A DNA stretch of 26,069 bases from Oscillospiraceae bacterium (lineage in GTDB: Bacteria > Bacillota > Clostridia > Oscillospirales > Ruminococcaceae): the NCBI GenBank assembly GCA_028694405.1, contig JAQUTM010000007.1, forward strand, positions 1-26,069, read 5' to 3'. Position 1 is the first letter of the stretch, and each line of letters starts with the position of its first letter. The position numbers and the translations under genes were made by a program. The notes beneath the pieces were generated by a model. The model had not been told where the DNA came from, made no database searches, and was given only the letters and a program-made list of their open reading frames with translations. Below, one piece after another: positions 1-7,527 of the stretch.

Positions 1-186
1 TACGCCGTGATAACCTCTTTCCGAAACAACGGCCACGCACCGGAGGACATAGAAGACTCGGCCGCAGGCCTTGGCGGCAACACGAAGAAAAAGGCGCTCG
101 ATATCGCCTTATTATATAAGGAATATATAAGAGAGCTCGAAAGCGGTTGTCCCGACGGCACCTCGCGCCTGGACAGGTTCATCTAA
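1..186 (+). CDS. AddB-like helicase/nuclease fragment, both ends missing
   Basis: An open frame enters from the left edge and stops at TAA 184-186, giving 61 residues. The pattern of a short helix, then APEDI, then KALDIALLYKEYIREL and a following acidic stretch resembles the region about 120-180 residues into AddB of the AddAB recombination nuclease, as I remember B. subtilis AddB (LEPEDI ... KLHDLSILYQQ). AddB is about 1100 residues, so this is a small internal piece. G+C is about 54% by count, and the codons (CTC, ATA, AGA, TCG, CCG) differ from the rest of the window. The stop codon probably belongs to the neighbouring lower-GC sequence, so the true end of this piece is near position 180. 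The AddB assignment is by eye only. Confidence 0.5.
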   Translation, partial: YAVITSFRNNGHAPEDIEDSAAGLGGNTKKKALDIALLYKEYIRELESGCPDGTSRLDRFI

Positions 187-762
187 TACGGAAAAATCGC
201 CCAGATAAGCGGCGTTTAAATTAGAGGTTGGCGCAATGTAGCCAATAGGCACAAAACCCAGCTCGTTCTCTTTGGTAATGGTATCTAAATATTGGCTGGC
301 AAGTTCTCCGCCACCTACAATCAATACCTCTCTGCGGTTTAACCCCTTTTTGCTCATATCTCTACGCACTGCGCGTACGCCAACACGCTTTAAAACCATA
401 AAGAGTGTATTGAAAACAAGCCATAATGCCACCGTAAAACGCGAAACGTCCATAAATTTAACGGTGTACAGCACCCCAATTACGCCTATGGCACCTATAC
501 TGTTGCACAAAAAAACAGTAAAGCACTCTTTCTCAAAGCGGCGTGCAGAATAAGCATTATATAAACCATATACATTGTATATTACAAGCATAATAGGTAC
601 AATAACAATACAACCAATTAAATACGTTTCTAACGGCAGGCGCTTTTCCGAGCCGTTTAAAACGTGAAAACGAACCAGATAAGCCAAAATTACGGCAGCA
701 ACCAACAAAACTCCATCAGAGATACCATCTAATATATGAAAAACCTTTTGATTTTCTTTCAT
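178..762 (-). CDS. Polyprenyl glycosylphosphotransferase, N-terminal part only
   Basis: This is the N-terminal ~195 residues of an exopolysaccharide-priming sugar-phosphate transferase of the WbaP/EpsL type. Four or so hydrophobic segments (about 11-30, 46-66, 80-102, 108-124) are followed by a Rossmann-like domain starting at VLIVGGG near residue 146, as in the CoA-binding-like domain (PF13727) of this family. The C-terminal Bac_transf catalytic domain, which would load a sugar phosphate onto undecaprenyl phosphate, is missing. Native sequence runs to about GDFSVLDE. The frame then continues meaninglessly to 112 through the antisense of the AddB-like piece. The gene was therefore cut by the join near position 180 rather than by a stop mutation. 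It starts at ATG 762, and a TATAAT lies on the minus strand at 825-830 with no good -35. A second, complete and clearly different member is at 20372-21763. Confidence 0.8.
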
Positions 763-876
763 CTAATTTCCACTCCCAAACTAACGTTTAAAATAAATAT
801 CCACTATGCTGTTTAGCCAGGGCAATTATACTTTACAATTTGTTAATTGTAGCACATTTGTACAAAAAAAACAACA

Positions 877-919
877 AAAGCACCTCTCATCGTGGATTTC
901 ACGCGGTGAGAGGTGCTTT
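877..919 (-). terminator. Rho-independent terminator after the 945-1814 gene
   Basis: Arms 877-889 and 907-919 are perfectly complementary (13 bp, GC-rich centre), and an inner CGTG/CACG closes the loop. On the minus strand the hairpin is followed by a strong T-run (ttgttgtttttttt), as expected for the end of the 945-1814 transcript. The plus side is also T-rich. Confidence 0.85.
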
Positions 920-944
920 GTTTATTTTGATACTTTTTATTCAG

Positions 945-1814
945 CTACGCTGCGGGAGTTTCTTCAGCAGGTGTTTCCTCTGTCGGCTGCTCAAGCGCTG
1001 CCTGAGACTGTGCTGCATCTACCTCTGCCTGTGCCTGTGCTTCTCTGTTATCGGCAGCCTCTTCTACGATTTGGTTTACATCTTGCTCTACTACAGGTGG
1101 TTGACTGCTGCTGCCGGTGTGAATTTCAGGCTTTGTTTCGCTGTCCTGTATCGCGCACAAGTAGTACTCTTTGTTAATTTTTGTAAAGATATAATCCATA
1201 TACTTGGCAGGTTTGTTGCTTGTGCGGGTGGTTACAAACTCGCCGGAGGCGCCGTAGGGGCTTACATAACCTACCGTCACACGTTTTGTATTGCTCTCAT
1301 TTTTAATGCTTACCACCTGCGGGGTGTAGTTACCAACTTGACCTGTAATGGGTATGGTGTAGCGTTTGCTCTCTTCGTCATACATAAAGGTCATGCCTTG
1401 GTCTTCAAAGGTCTGGTGTGTCAATTTGTAGTTGGGCCCAAACAATTTTGCAGCGTTACGGTCAATATCAATTACGGGCAACAAAAGTGCGCCCACATCG
1501 TCACGCTCATACAGGTCTACGTTTTCGTTTGTCAACGTCATCCAAATAGATACCTGCAGTAAAAAGTCCTGATTGGCTGCCTCCAAGCTTTCAAAGGGCA
1601 GGGGGTCCAGCATCACAACAGTTGCCACACGATCCTCAAATTCCAGCTTTTCTTCGGTATCGTCCAACAGCCACTGTACTGCATGCACACCGCTAACAAT
1701 TACGCTTATTACGCCAATAACCACCAATAAAGTTAAAATTGCACCAATTATCTGGCGGCGACGACGACGTCCGTTTTTCGGTTCCATCTCTTTTGTATTA
1801 TTTATATTTGCCAT
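945..1814 (-). CDS. Unknown membrane-anchored protein with Ala/Glu/Pro-rich tail
   Basis: 289 residues; I do not recognise the family. The N-terminus is cytoplasmic with five consecutive arginines (16-20), followed by one membrane segment (about 21-41). The remaining ~245 residues should lie outside the membrane. A folded part (about 50-225) is followed by a low-complexity tail (about 232-289) rich in A, Q, E, T and P that ends in a repeated ETPA motif and could be a flexible wall-spanning linker. There is no signal-peptidase or sortase motif. The start has an SD (AAGGAG) just upstream. The gene lies 74 bp downstream of proA on the same strand and may be read from the proBA transcript, because only a weak hairpin (1873-1890) separates them. 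It ends at a good terminator (877-919). The topology suggests a cell-envelope role, but no function can be assigned. Confidence 0.75.
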   Translation of the reverse strand: MANINNTKEMEPKNGRRRRRQIIGAILTLLVVIGVISVIVSGVHAVQWLLDDTEEKLEFEDRVATVVMLDPLPFESLEAANQDFLLQVSIWMTLTNENVDLYERDDVGALLLPVIDIDRNAAKLFGPNYKLTHQTFEDQGMTFMYDEESKRYTIPITGQVGNYTPQVVSIKNESNTKRVTVGYVSPYGASGEFVTTRTSNKPAKYMDYIFTKINKEYYLCAIQDSETKPEIHTGSSSQPPVVEQDVNQIVEEAADNREAQAQAEVDAAQSQAALEQPTEETPAEETPAA

Positions 1815-1888
1815 AATGTCTCCTTATTGCAGTTTGATTGCTTGTGCTTATTTTGCACATACATATATGTTAAAAGAGAAACATCTCT

Positions 1889-3124
1889 TTATCTTACCTG
1901 CCCACAACCGCGTACAATATATTTGTAAGTGGTAATTTCAAAAAGGCCCATAGGACCGCGTGCACCAACTTTTTGAGTGCTTATACCCATCTCACACCCC
2001 AGCCCAAATTCTCCGCCATCTGTAAAGCGTGTACTGGCATTTACATACACGGCTGCCGAATCTACCATACAGGTAAATTTTTCTGCCTGTAAAGCATCAC
2101 GGGTAACAATACACTCGCTGTGGCCTGTGCTGTGGCAAGCAATATGTGCTACGGCCTCGTCTGTGCTGTCTACAACTTTAACGGCTAAAATATAGTCCAA
2201 AAATTCGGTGTCAAAATCCTGTTCTGTAGCCGGTGTTCCTTTTATTATTTTTTGAGCTTTGGAGCACAGTCTCAACTCCACATTTTTTTCATCTAACGCT
2301 TTTTTGGCAAGCGGCAAAAATCTGTCGGCAATATCTTTATGCACAAGGCATACCTCTGCGGCATTGCACACGCTTGGACGACTGGTTTTGGCATTTTTTA
2401 ATATTTCTACAGCCATTTCCACATCGGCTTTGGCATCTATATAAATGTGGCATATTCCTGTACCGGTTTCAATACACGGCACCTTGGCATTTTCTACACA
2501 GGCTTTTATCAAGCCGCCGCCGCCCCGCGGTATCAGCAAGTCTATATAACCCCTTGCCGCCATAATTTGGTTGGCGCTTTCACGGGTGGTGTCTTGTACA
2601 AAGCTGATAATATTTTCATCAAACCCCTGCTGTGCCGCAGCTTTGCGCATAGCGGCTGCAATGGCCATGTTAGAATGTATTGCCTCTTTACCGCCACGCA
2701 GCACACACACGTTTCCGCTTTTTAAACAAAGTGCGGCGGCGTCTGCTGTTACGTTTGGACGGCTTTCGTAAATAATGGCTACCACGCCCAAAGGCACCCG
2801 TGTTTTTTCAATAGAAAGCCCATTGGGCCGATGTACCGTAGCCTCTACCTGGCCAATAGGGTCCTGTAAATTTGCAACTGCGCGCACACCTTCTGCCATG
2901 CCGGCAATACGCTGCTTTGTCAGCTGCAATCGGTCTATCATTACATCTGAAATAGTGCCTTTTGCCGCCTGTACATCTTGTTCATTTGCCTGTAATATTT
3001 CTTTTGTATTTTCAAGCAGACTATCGGCTATCGCACATAAAAGGGCGTTTTTTTCATCGGTACCGGCAAAGGCTATACTGGCTTTTGCTGCTTTTGCCGC
3101 TGTTAAAAGCGCTTGTGTGGTCAT
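1889..3124 (-). CDS. proA: Gamma-glutamyl phosphate reductase
   Basis: ProA reduces L-glutamyl-5-phosphate to glutamate-5-semialdehyde with NADPH, the second step of proline synthesis in the cytoplasm. At 411 residues it has the usual family length. Visible signatures are the cofactor region VLRGGKEA (about 141-148), the LLIPRGGGGLI loop (about 196-206), the ETGTGICH segment (about 219-226), and the catalytic cysteine Cys253 in SVCNAAE. The conserved GGEFGLGCEMGIST stretch and GARGP near the C-terminus complete the match. The ATG overlaps the proB stop as ATGA (3121-3124), and an SD (GGAGGT on the minus strand, 3131-3136) lies inside the end of proB, so the two genes are translationally coupled. 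A weak 7-bp hairpin overlaps the stop. Confidence 0.97.
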   Translation of the reverse strand: MTTQALLTAAKAAKASIAFAGTDEKNALLCAIADSLLENTKEILQANEQDVQAAKGTISDVMIDRLQLTKQRIAGMAEGVRAVANLQDPIGQVEATVHRPNGLSIEKTRVPLGVVAIIYESRPNVTADAAALCLKSGNVCVLRGGKEAIHSNMAIAAAMRKAAAQQGFDENIISFVQDTTRESANQIMAARGYIDLLIPRGGGGLIKACVENAKVPCIETGTGICHIYIDAKADVEMAVEILKNAKTSRPSVCNAAEVCLVHKDIADRFLPLAKKALDEKNVELRLCSKAQKIIKGTPATEQDFDTEFLDYILAVKVVDSTDEAVAHIACHSTGHSECIVTRDALQAEKFTCMVDSAAVYVNASTRFTDGGEFGLGCEMGISTQKVGARGPMGLFEITTYKYIVRGCGQVR

Positions 3125-3894
3125 ACTGTTACCTCCGCCACAAATTTTGTGCCTACCGGCTTACCTTCTATTATATCATACAAAATATAAGGATTTTTGC
3201 CGTTTACAATCGCCATGTCAATGCCGCTGCCATTTGCAATTTTTGCGGCATTTAATTTGGTGGCCATGCCTCCTGTGCCCAGGCTGCTGCCTGCCCCCCC
3301 TGCCAAAGCCATAATCTGCGGCGAAACCCCCTCTACTAAGGGAATTAAGCGTGCATTTGGATTTTTATGCGGGTCACTGTCATAAAGACCGTCAATATCG
3401 CTCATAATAACAAGTAGGTTGGCTTTTGCCAAACACGCCACAATAGCAGATAAGGTATCATTGTCACCAATTTCAATTTCTTCGGTGCTCACGGTGTCGT
3501 TTTCGTTTATAACGGGGATTACACCCAAATCCAACAAGCGCGCAATGGTATTTTGTACGTTGTCACAACGGCGGTCATGCTCAATATCACTGCCTGTAAG
3601 CAGCACCTGTGCCGTCGTATGGTTGTATTCGGTAAAAAGCTTGTCATACACATACATCAGCTCGCATTGCCCTATAGCCGCACAAGCCTGTTTTGTGGGC
3701 ATATCGGTTGGGCGCTGTTTCAGCCCTAGCTTACCCACACCCATGCCAATGGCGCCGCTGCTTACCAGCACTACCTCATGGCCTGCATTTTTTATGTCGG
3801 ACAATACTTTGCACAATGCCTCTACCAAGCGAATGTTGATACATCCTGTACTATGGGCAAGTGTGCTGGTGCCTACTTTTACTACCACCCTCAT
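3121..3894 (-). CDS. proB: Glutamate 5-kinase, short form without PUA domain
   Basis: ProB phosphorylates glutamate with ATP to make the substrate of ProA; it is the committed and normally feedback-controlled step of proline synthesis. The 257 residues form only the amino-acid-kinase domain: VVKVGTSTL at 4-12, VSSGAIGMG at 44-52, the NEND and IGDNDTLSA stretches in the middle, DIDGLYDSDP, and GTGGMATKLNAA near the end. The C-terminal PUA domain of the ~370-residue E. coli-type enzyme is absent, a form common in Clostridia. The gene is first in proBA, with a promoter at 3979-4007 and a leader of about 80 nt. Confidence 0.97.
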   Translation of the reverse strand: MRVVVKVGTSTLAHSTGCINIRLVEALCKVLSDIKNAGHEVVLVSSGAIGMGVGKLGLKQRPTDMPTKQACAAIGQCELMYVYDKLFTEYNHTTAQVLLTGSDIEHDRRCDNVQNTIARLLDLGVIPVINENDTVSTEEIEIGDNDTLSAIVACLAKANLLVIMSDIDGLYDSDPHKNPNARLIPLVEGVSPQIMALAGGAGSSLGTGGMATKLNAAKIANGSGIDMAIVNGKNPYILYDIIEGKPVGTKFVAEVTV

Positions 3895-3978
3895 GCTTTT
3901 AATACCTTCTCATTAAAATGATATTTGTGTAACCCCAACAAGGAAAAACACGTTTTATAATTTACATATATATTTGTT

Positions 3979-4007
3979 AGTATAGCATATTTACATGGAT
4001 AAAGCAA
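3979..4007 (-). promoter_or_regulatory. Promoter of proBA
   Basis: On the minus strand TTGCTT (-35, 4002-4007) and TATACT (-10, 3979-3984) are 17 bp apart, with a TGC immediately before the -10 (extended -10). It lies about 85 bp upstream of proB and back-to-back with the promoter of the FemAB-like gene. Confidence 0.6.
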
Positions 4008-4060
4008 AATTTGTAAGGTGGTATTTTTGTGAAAAACCTGCGATACACCGCGGGTAAAAT

Positions 4061-4089
4061 TTGGTATATAGTTGGTTTTGTGCTATAAT
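4061..4089 (+). promoter_or_regulatory. Promoter of the FemAB-like gene
   Basis: TTGGTA (4061-4066), a 17-bp spacer, and a perfect TATAAT (4084-4089) preceded by TGC (extended -10). The start of transcription would be near 4096, about 27 nt before the TTG start codon. Confidence 0.75.
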
Positions 4090-4122
4090 TATAAATAATT
4101 TTATAATAAAGAAGGTACTGTT

Positions 4123-5181
4123 TTGGATATTGAGGCATTACATTATGAAGTTTTAGAAGAAAAAGACTATGACAGCTACGAAGCTTTTGTATTAAACCAT
4201 GAGCACGGTTGTTTTATGCAAAGCAAAAACTGGGCCAAAGTAAAAAGCAACTGGAAGCATGAAGTTGTAGTTGCTAAAAATGGCCAAGGTGTTATTTGCG
4301 CAGGCATGAGTATTTTAATTATGCCTATGGGGCCGGGAGCGCTTATGTACGCACCGCGCGGTCCTGTCTGCGATTATTCTGATAAGGCTGCCATCACCTG
4401 TATCTTAGAGGGTGCCGCAGAGGTTGCAAAAAAATATCATGCACATATTTTAAAAATGGATCCCTATATTTTAGAGGACGAACAAGCTGTAATTGATGTG
4501 TGGGTAGGCGCCGGGTGCAGCTTTACACCCCATGCCGCTTTTAAAGATACTATTCAGCCACGCTATAACTATATGCTGCCCTACATCGGCGGTTTGAGCG
4601 AAGATGATTTAATGGCAAAATTTGTGCGCGACACCAGATATTACATTCGTTACCCACAAAAAAAAGGCGTTATCTGTAAGCACGGTAACGAGTTAATGGA
4701 CGATTTTTACAAAATTTACAGCGAAACCGGAGAGCGTCAAGGCTTTAGCATACGCCCCCGCAGCTATTTGGAGGGCTTTTTAAACGCTTTCCCCGAGCAC
4801 GCCCGTCTTTATATGTGCTACTTTGAAGATAAACCCTTATGCGGCGGTATCGCCGTAAACTATGCAGGTAAAACCGCACACGTTTACGGCTGCAGCACCG
4901 ACGAAATGCGCAATGTGCGCCCAACCTACCTTTTACAGTGGGAACTGATGAAATGGGCACTATCCACAGGCTGTACCATTTACGATATGCAAGGTGTAGC
5001 CATAAAAAAAGAGGACAGTGAAGCTTTGTACGGCGTACTGGGCTTTAAGCAAAACTTTACCGGCGAAATTGTAACCACCGCAGGTGAATTTGAAGTTATT
5101 TACCGTCCTACCGTAAACGCCGCTTTAAACGCCGCTTTAAACGCCGCCATGACCGCACGCAAAAAAATGCACAGTCATTAA
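4123..5181 (+). CDS. FemAB/FemX-like peptidoglycan bridge aminoacyltransferase
   Basis: 352 residues resembling the FemAB family, a tandem GNAT fold that transfers amino acids from aminoacyl-tRNA to lipid II or the peptidoglycan stem peptide at the inner face of the membrane. Typical features are the FMQSKNWAKVK segment (about 31-41), the APRGPV motif (about 78-83), the RDTRYYIRYPQKKGV stretch, GERQGFSIRP, and the C-terminal YGVLGFKQNFTGEIV motif. The start is TTG 4123, with SD AGAAGG 7 nt upstream. The next in-frame Met is about 60 residues in, beyond conserved sequence, so TTG is the likely start. The tail contains a short in-frame repeat (NAALNAALNAAM). The gene is monocistronic, between its own promoter and a hairpin at 5215-5252. 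The amino acid it adds cannot be read from the sequence. Confidence 0.85.
   Translation: MDIEALHYEVLEEKDYDSYEAFVLNHEHGCFMQSKNWAKVKSNWKHEVVVAKNGQGVICAGMSILIMPMGPGALMYAPRGPVCDYSDKAAITCILEGAAEVAKKYHAHILKMDPYILEDEQAVIDVWVGAGCSFTPHAAFKDTIQPRYNYMLPYIGGLSEDDLMAKFVRDTRYYIRYPQKKGVICKHGNELMDDFYKIYSETGERQGFSIRPRSYLEGFLNAFPEHARLYMCYFEDKPLCGGIAVNYAGKTAHVYGCSTDEMRNVRPTYLLQWELMKWALSTGCTIYDMQGVAIKKEDSEALYGVLGFKQNFTGEIVTTAGEFEVIYRPTVNAALNAALNAAMTARKKMHSH
5115..5147 (+). repeat. 12-bp tandem repeat in the end of the FemAB-like gene
   Basis: AAACGCCGCTTT occurs at 5115-5126 and 5127-5138, followed by a partial copy at 5139-5147. It is in frame and encodes repeated NAAL units, so slippage would lengthen or shorten the C-terminal helix by four residues. 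Confidence 0.85.
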
Positions 5182-5214
5182 CCCCTATATTTTTACCGTT
5201 AATCTATAAATTTT

Positions 5215-5252
5215 ATTTTACCGCATTGCCCTGTAAAGCTTTGCGGTAAAAT
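5215..5252 (+). terminator. Hairpin after the FemAB-like gene, probable terminator
   Basis: Arms 5215-5225 and 5242-5252 are complementary over 11 bp with a 16-nt loop. The downstream side is only moderately T-rich (the gttttgttt segment begins several bases later), so termination may be incomplete. Confidence 0.5.
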
Positions 5253-5318
5253 TATGCCGTTTTGTTTAAAAATAATCGGTTTTTTTATTTCTGCAACATA
5301 TAAAACCCCTTTTATCCA

Positions 5319-5347
5319 TTGAAAACCCGCTTTTGCTTTGCTACAAT
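5319..5347 (+). promoter_or_regulatory. Promoter of metG
   Basis: TTGAAA (5319-5324), 17-bp spacer, TACAAT (5342-5347), with TGC directly before the -10. The leader of roughly 98 nt has a GC-rich imperfect hairpin just before the SD (GAAAGGA, 5435-5441). I see no T-box or SAM riboswitch core in it. Confidence 0.7.
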
Positions 5348-5451
5348 AAAATAGTTGGGCATTTGGTGCAAATTTATTGTACCTGTATTACACCATATTA
5401 TATAAAAGGGTCGGTCTCATTCGCCGCACCCCTTGAAAGGAACATACCATT

Positions 5452-7392
5452 ATGGACAAAAAAACATTTTATATTACCACCCCAATTTACTACCCCAGTG
5501 ACAAATTGCACATTGGCCACAGCTATACCACTGTAGCCTGTGATGCCATTGCACGCTATAAACGTATGCAAGGCTATGACGTTATGTTTTTAACCGGCAG
5601 TGACGAGCACGGTCAAAAAATCCAAGATAAAGCCGAGGCAAAAGGTGTTACACCCCAACAATATGTAGATGAGATTGTTGCCGGCATTAAAGATTTATGG
5701 AAACTGATGAACATCAGCAATGATCGCTATATTCGTACCACGGACGAGTATCATGTAAAAAGCGTACAAAAGATATTTAAACGTCTGTATGACCAAGGCG
5801 ATATTTATAAAGGCTGCTATAAAGGCCATTACTGCAAACCCTGCGAGAGCTTTTGGACAGACAGCCAGCTGACAGACGGCAAATGCCCGGACTGCGGCGG
5901 CCCCGTTTACGAGGCTGAGGAAGAAGCTTATTTCTTTAAAATCAGCAATTATGCCGACCGTTTGTTGCAGCTTTACAAAGATGTGCCCGATTTTATCCAG
6001 CCCGAAACACGCAAAAACGAGATGATTGCGTTTATCAACCAAGGCTTGCAGGACACCTGCGTAAGTCGTACCAGTGTAAAATGGGGTATTCCCGTTAATT
6101 TTGACCCCAAGCACACCGTTTACGTTTGGGTAGATGCTCTTTCAAACTATATTTCTGCACTGGGCTACGAAAACGACGCTTACAACGACTATGATAAATA
6201 CTGGCCTGCCGATTTACACATGGTGGGTAAGGAAATTTTGCGTTTTCACACCATAATTTGGCCTGCCATGCTCATGGCTTTGGATTTACCCATGCCCAAA
6301 AAAGTGTTTGGTCACGGCTGGGTACTGCTGGACGGCGGCAAAATGAGCAAAAGCAAAGGCAACGTAGTTGACCCTGTTATTTTGTGTAACCGCTACAGCG
6401 TAGATGCCATTCGCTATTTTTTACTGCGTGACATTCCCTTTGGCAACGACGGCATTTTCAGCAACGAAGCGCTGATTAACCGCATCAATACTGACCTTGC
6501 CAATGATTTGGGCAACCTCTTAAGCCGCAGCGTTGCCATGATTGAAAAATATTTTGGCGGCACTTTACCCGCTGTTCGCTGTGCGGACGCTTTGGATAAA
6601 GAACTGATTGACCTTTGCGAGTCAATGCCGCAAAAAGTTACCGATTGCATGGATAAACTGTTAATGCCGCAAGCTTTGACAGAAGTGTTTAAGACCATTC
6701 AGCGCGCTAACAAATATATTGATGAAACCGCACCGTGGGTACTTGCAAAAGATGAGGCAAATCACCCTCGTTTGGCAACCGTGCTTTATAATTTGTGCGA
6801 GGTTTTGCGCTATGCAGCTGTTATTTTGGCACCTTTCTTGCCGGATACGGCCCCTAAAATTGCAGAGCAGCTTGGCATTTTAGGCATGGACGATATTCTA
6901 ACCTACGAGAGCCTTTCCGCTTTTGGCAAACTGCCTGATGGCTTTACCGTTAAAAAAGGCGAAGCGTTGTTCCCCCGTATTGACCTTGCAAAAGAACTGG
7001 AAGAGCTTGCAGCAGCTGCTGCCGCTAACACGCCTGCCGAAGAAAAACCACAGCCCATTGAGCATGAACCTGAAATTGTTATTGATGACTTTATGAAATG
7101 CGAGCTGCGTGTCGGCCTTGTAAAAGCCGCAGAAAAAGTTGAAAAAGCCGATAAGCTGTTAAAGCTGACGGTATTTGACGGCGAACGCGACCGTACTATT
7201 GTAAGCGGCATTGCAAAATGGTATAAGCCGGAAGACATGCTAAACAAAAAAGTGGCTATTGTAGCAAACTTAAAACCTGTTAAGCTGCGCGGCATTTTAA
7301 GCGAGGGTATGATTATGGCTGCCGACAGCGGCGAAGATGTAGTTGTAAACTTCATGCCCGACAGCGTAAAACCGGGCAGCCGTATTCGCTAA
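5452..7392 (+). CDS. metG: Methionyl-tRNA synthetase with C-terminal tRNA-binding domain
   Basis: MetRS charges tRNA-Met with methionine for elongation and initiation. The 646 residues show the class I signatures HIGH at 20-23 and KMSKS at 297-301, and a single zinc knuckle (Cys128, 131, 145, 148) in the connective peptide. The anticodon-binding helical domain lies at about 350-510. A linker rich in Ala and Glu (about 520-545) leads to a C-terminal EMAP/Arc1p-like tRNA-binding domain (about 550-646), which in homologues also dimerises the enzyme. The ATG start has SD GAAAGGA 10 nt upstream and its own promoter (5319-5347). The large hairpin at 7414-7452 follows the stop. Confidence 0.98.
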   Translation: MDKKTFYITTPIYYPSDKLHIGHSYTTVACDAIARYKRMQGYDVMFLTGSDEHGQKIQDKAEAKGVTPQQYVDEIVAGIKDLWKLMNISNDRYIRTTDEYHVKSVQKIFKRLYDQGDIYKGCYKGHYCKPCESFWTDSQLTDGKCPDCGGPVYEAEEEAYFFKISNYADRLLQLYKDVPDFIQPETRKNEMIAFINQGLQDTCVSRTSVKWGIPVNFDPKHTVYVWVDALSNYISALGYENDAYNDYDKYWPADLHMVGKEILRFHTIIWPAMLMALDLPMPKKVFGHGWVLLDGGKMSKSKGNVVDPVILCNRYSVDAIRYFLLRDIPFGNDGIFSNEALINRINTDLANDLGNLLSRSVAMIEKYFGGTLPAVRCADALDKELIDLCESMPQKVTDCMDKLLMPQALTEVFKTIQRANKYIDETAPWVLAKDEANHPRLATVLYNLCEVLRYAAVILAPFLPDTAPKIAEQLGILGMDDILTYESLSAFGKLPDGFTVKKGEALFPRIDLAKELEELAAAAAANTPAEEKPQPIEHEPEIVIDDFMKCELRVGLVKAAEKVEKADKLLKLTVFDGERDRTIVSGIAKWYKPEDMLNKKVAIVANLKPVKLRGILSEGMIMAADSGEDVVVNFMPDSVKPGSRIR

Positions 7393-7413
7393 TACTATTT
7401 AATATGCATAACT

Positions 7414-7452
7414 GATAGGGCAACGGACGCGAAACGCGTACCTTGCCCTATC
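7414..7452 (+). terminator. Long GC-rich hairpin after metG, probable terminator
   Basis: Outer arms 7414-7423 and 7443-7452 pair over 10 bp. An inner ACGCG (7427-7431) pairs with CGCGT (7435-7439) around an AAA loop, and GG/CC pairs between them leave one bulged base. The 3' side is pyrimidine-rich but has no immediate T-run. It may be a partial terminator, or a structure that protects or attenuates transcripts running into the EamA gene. Confidence 0.5.
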
Positions 7453-7527
7453 CCTTTGCACAGCTTTCTTTTTAAAGCGGCGCTCCTTCCTACCTATTTT
7501 ACTATTTTTAAAAAAGTGGAGTACACT

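Noticed and set aside
763..870. Complete promoter for the truncated glycosylphosphotransferase
   Set aside because: A TATAAT is present at 825-830 (minus) but no acceptable -35 at 16-18 bp, so I did not list it as a feature.
840..1562. 240-codon open frame on the plus strand
   Set aside because: It lies antisense to the 945-1814 gene, crosses its terminator, has a cysteine/leucine-rich shadow composition and no SD.
3895..3978. Regulatory RNA in the proB leader
   Set aside because: I could not draw a stable conserved fold or a T-box core; the leader is only about 80 nt.
5354..5451. T-box or SAM riboswitch in the metG leader
   Set aside because: The leader is about 98 nt and shows a GC-rich hairpin but neither a T-box TGGN core nor specifier-loop structure, nor SAM aptamer motifs.
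7456..7527. N-terminal extension of the EamA transporter from TTG 7456
   Set aside because: The internal ATG 7528 has the SD, and the extension is not family-like and begins just after a hairpin.
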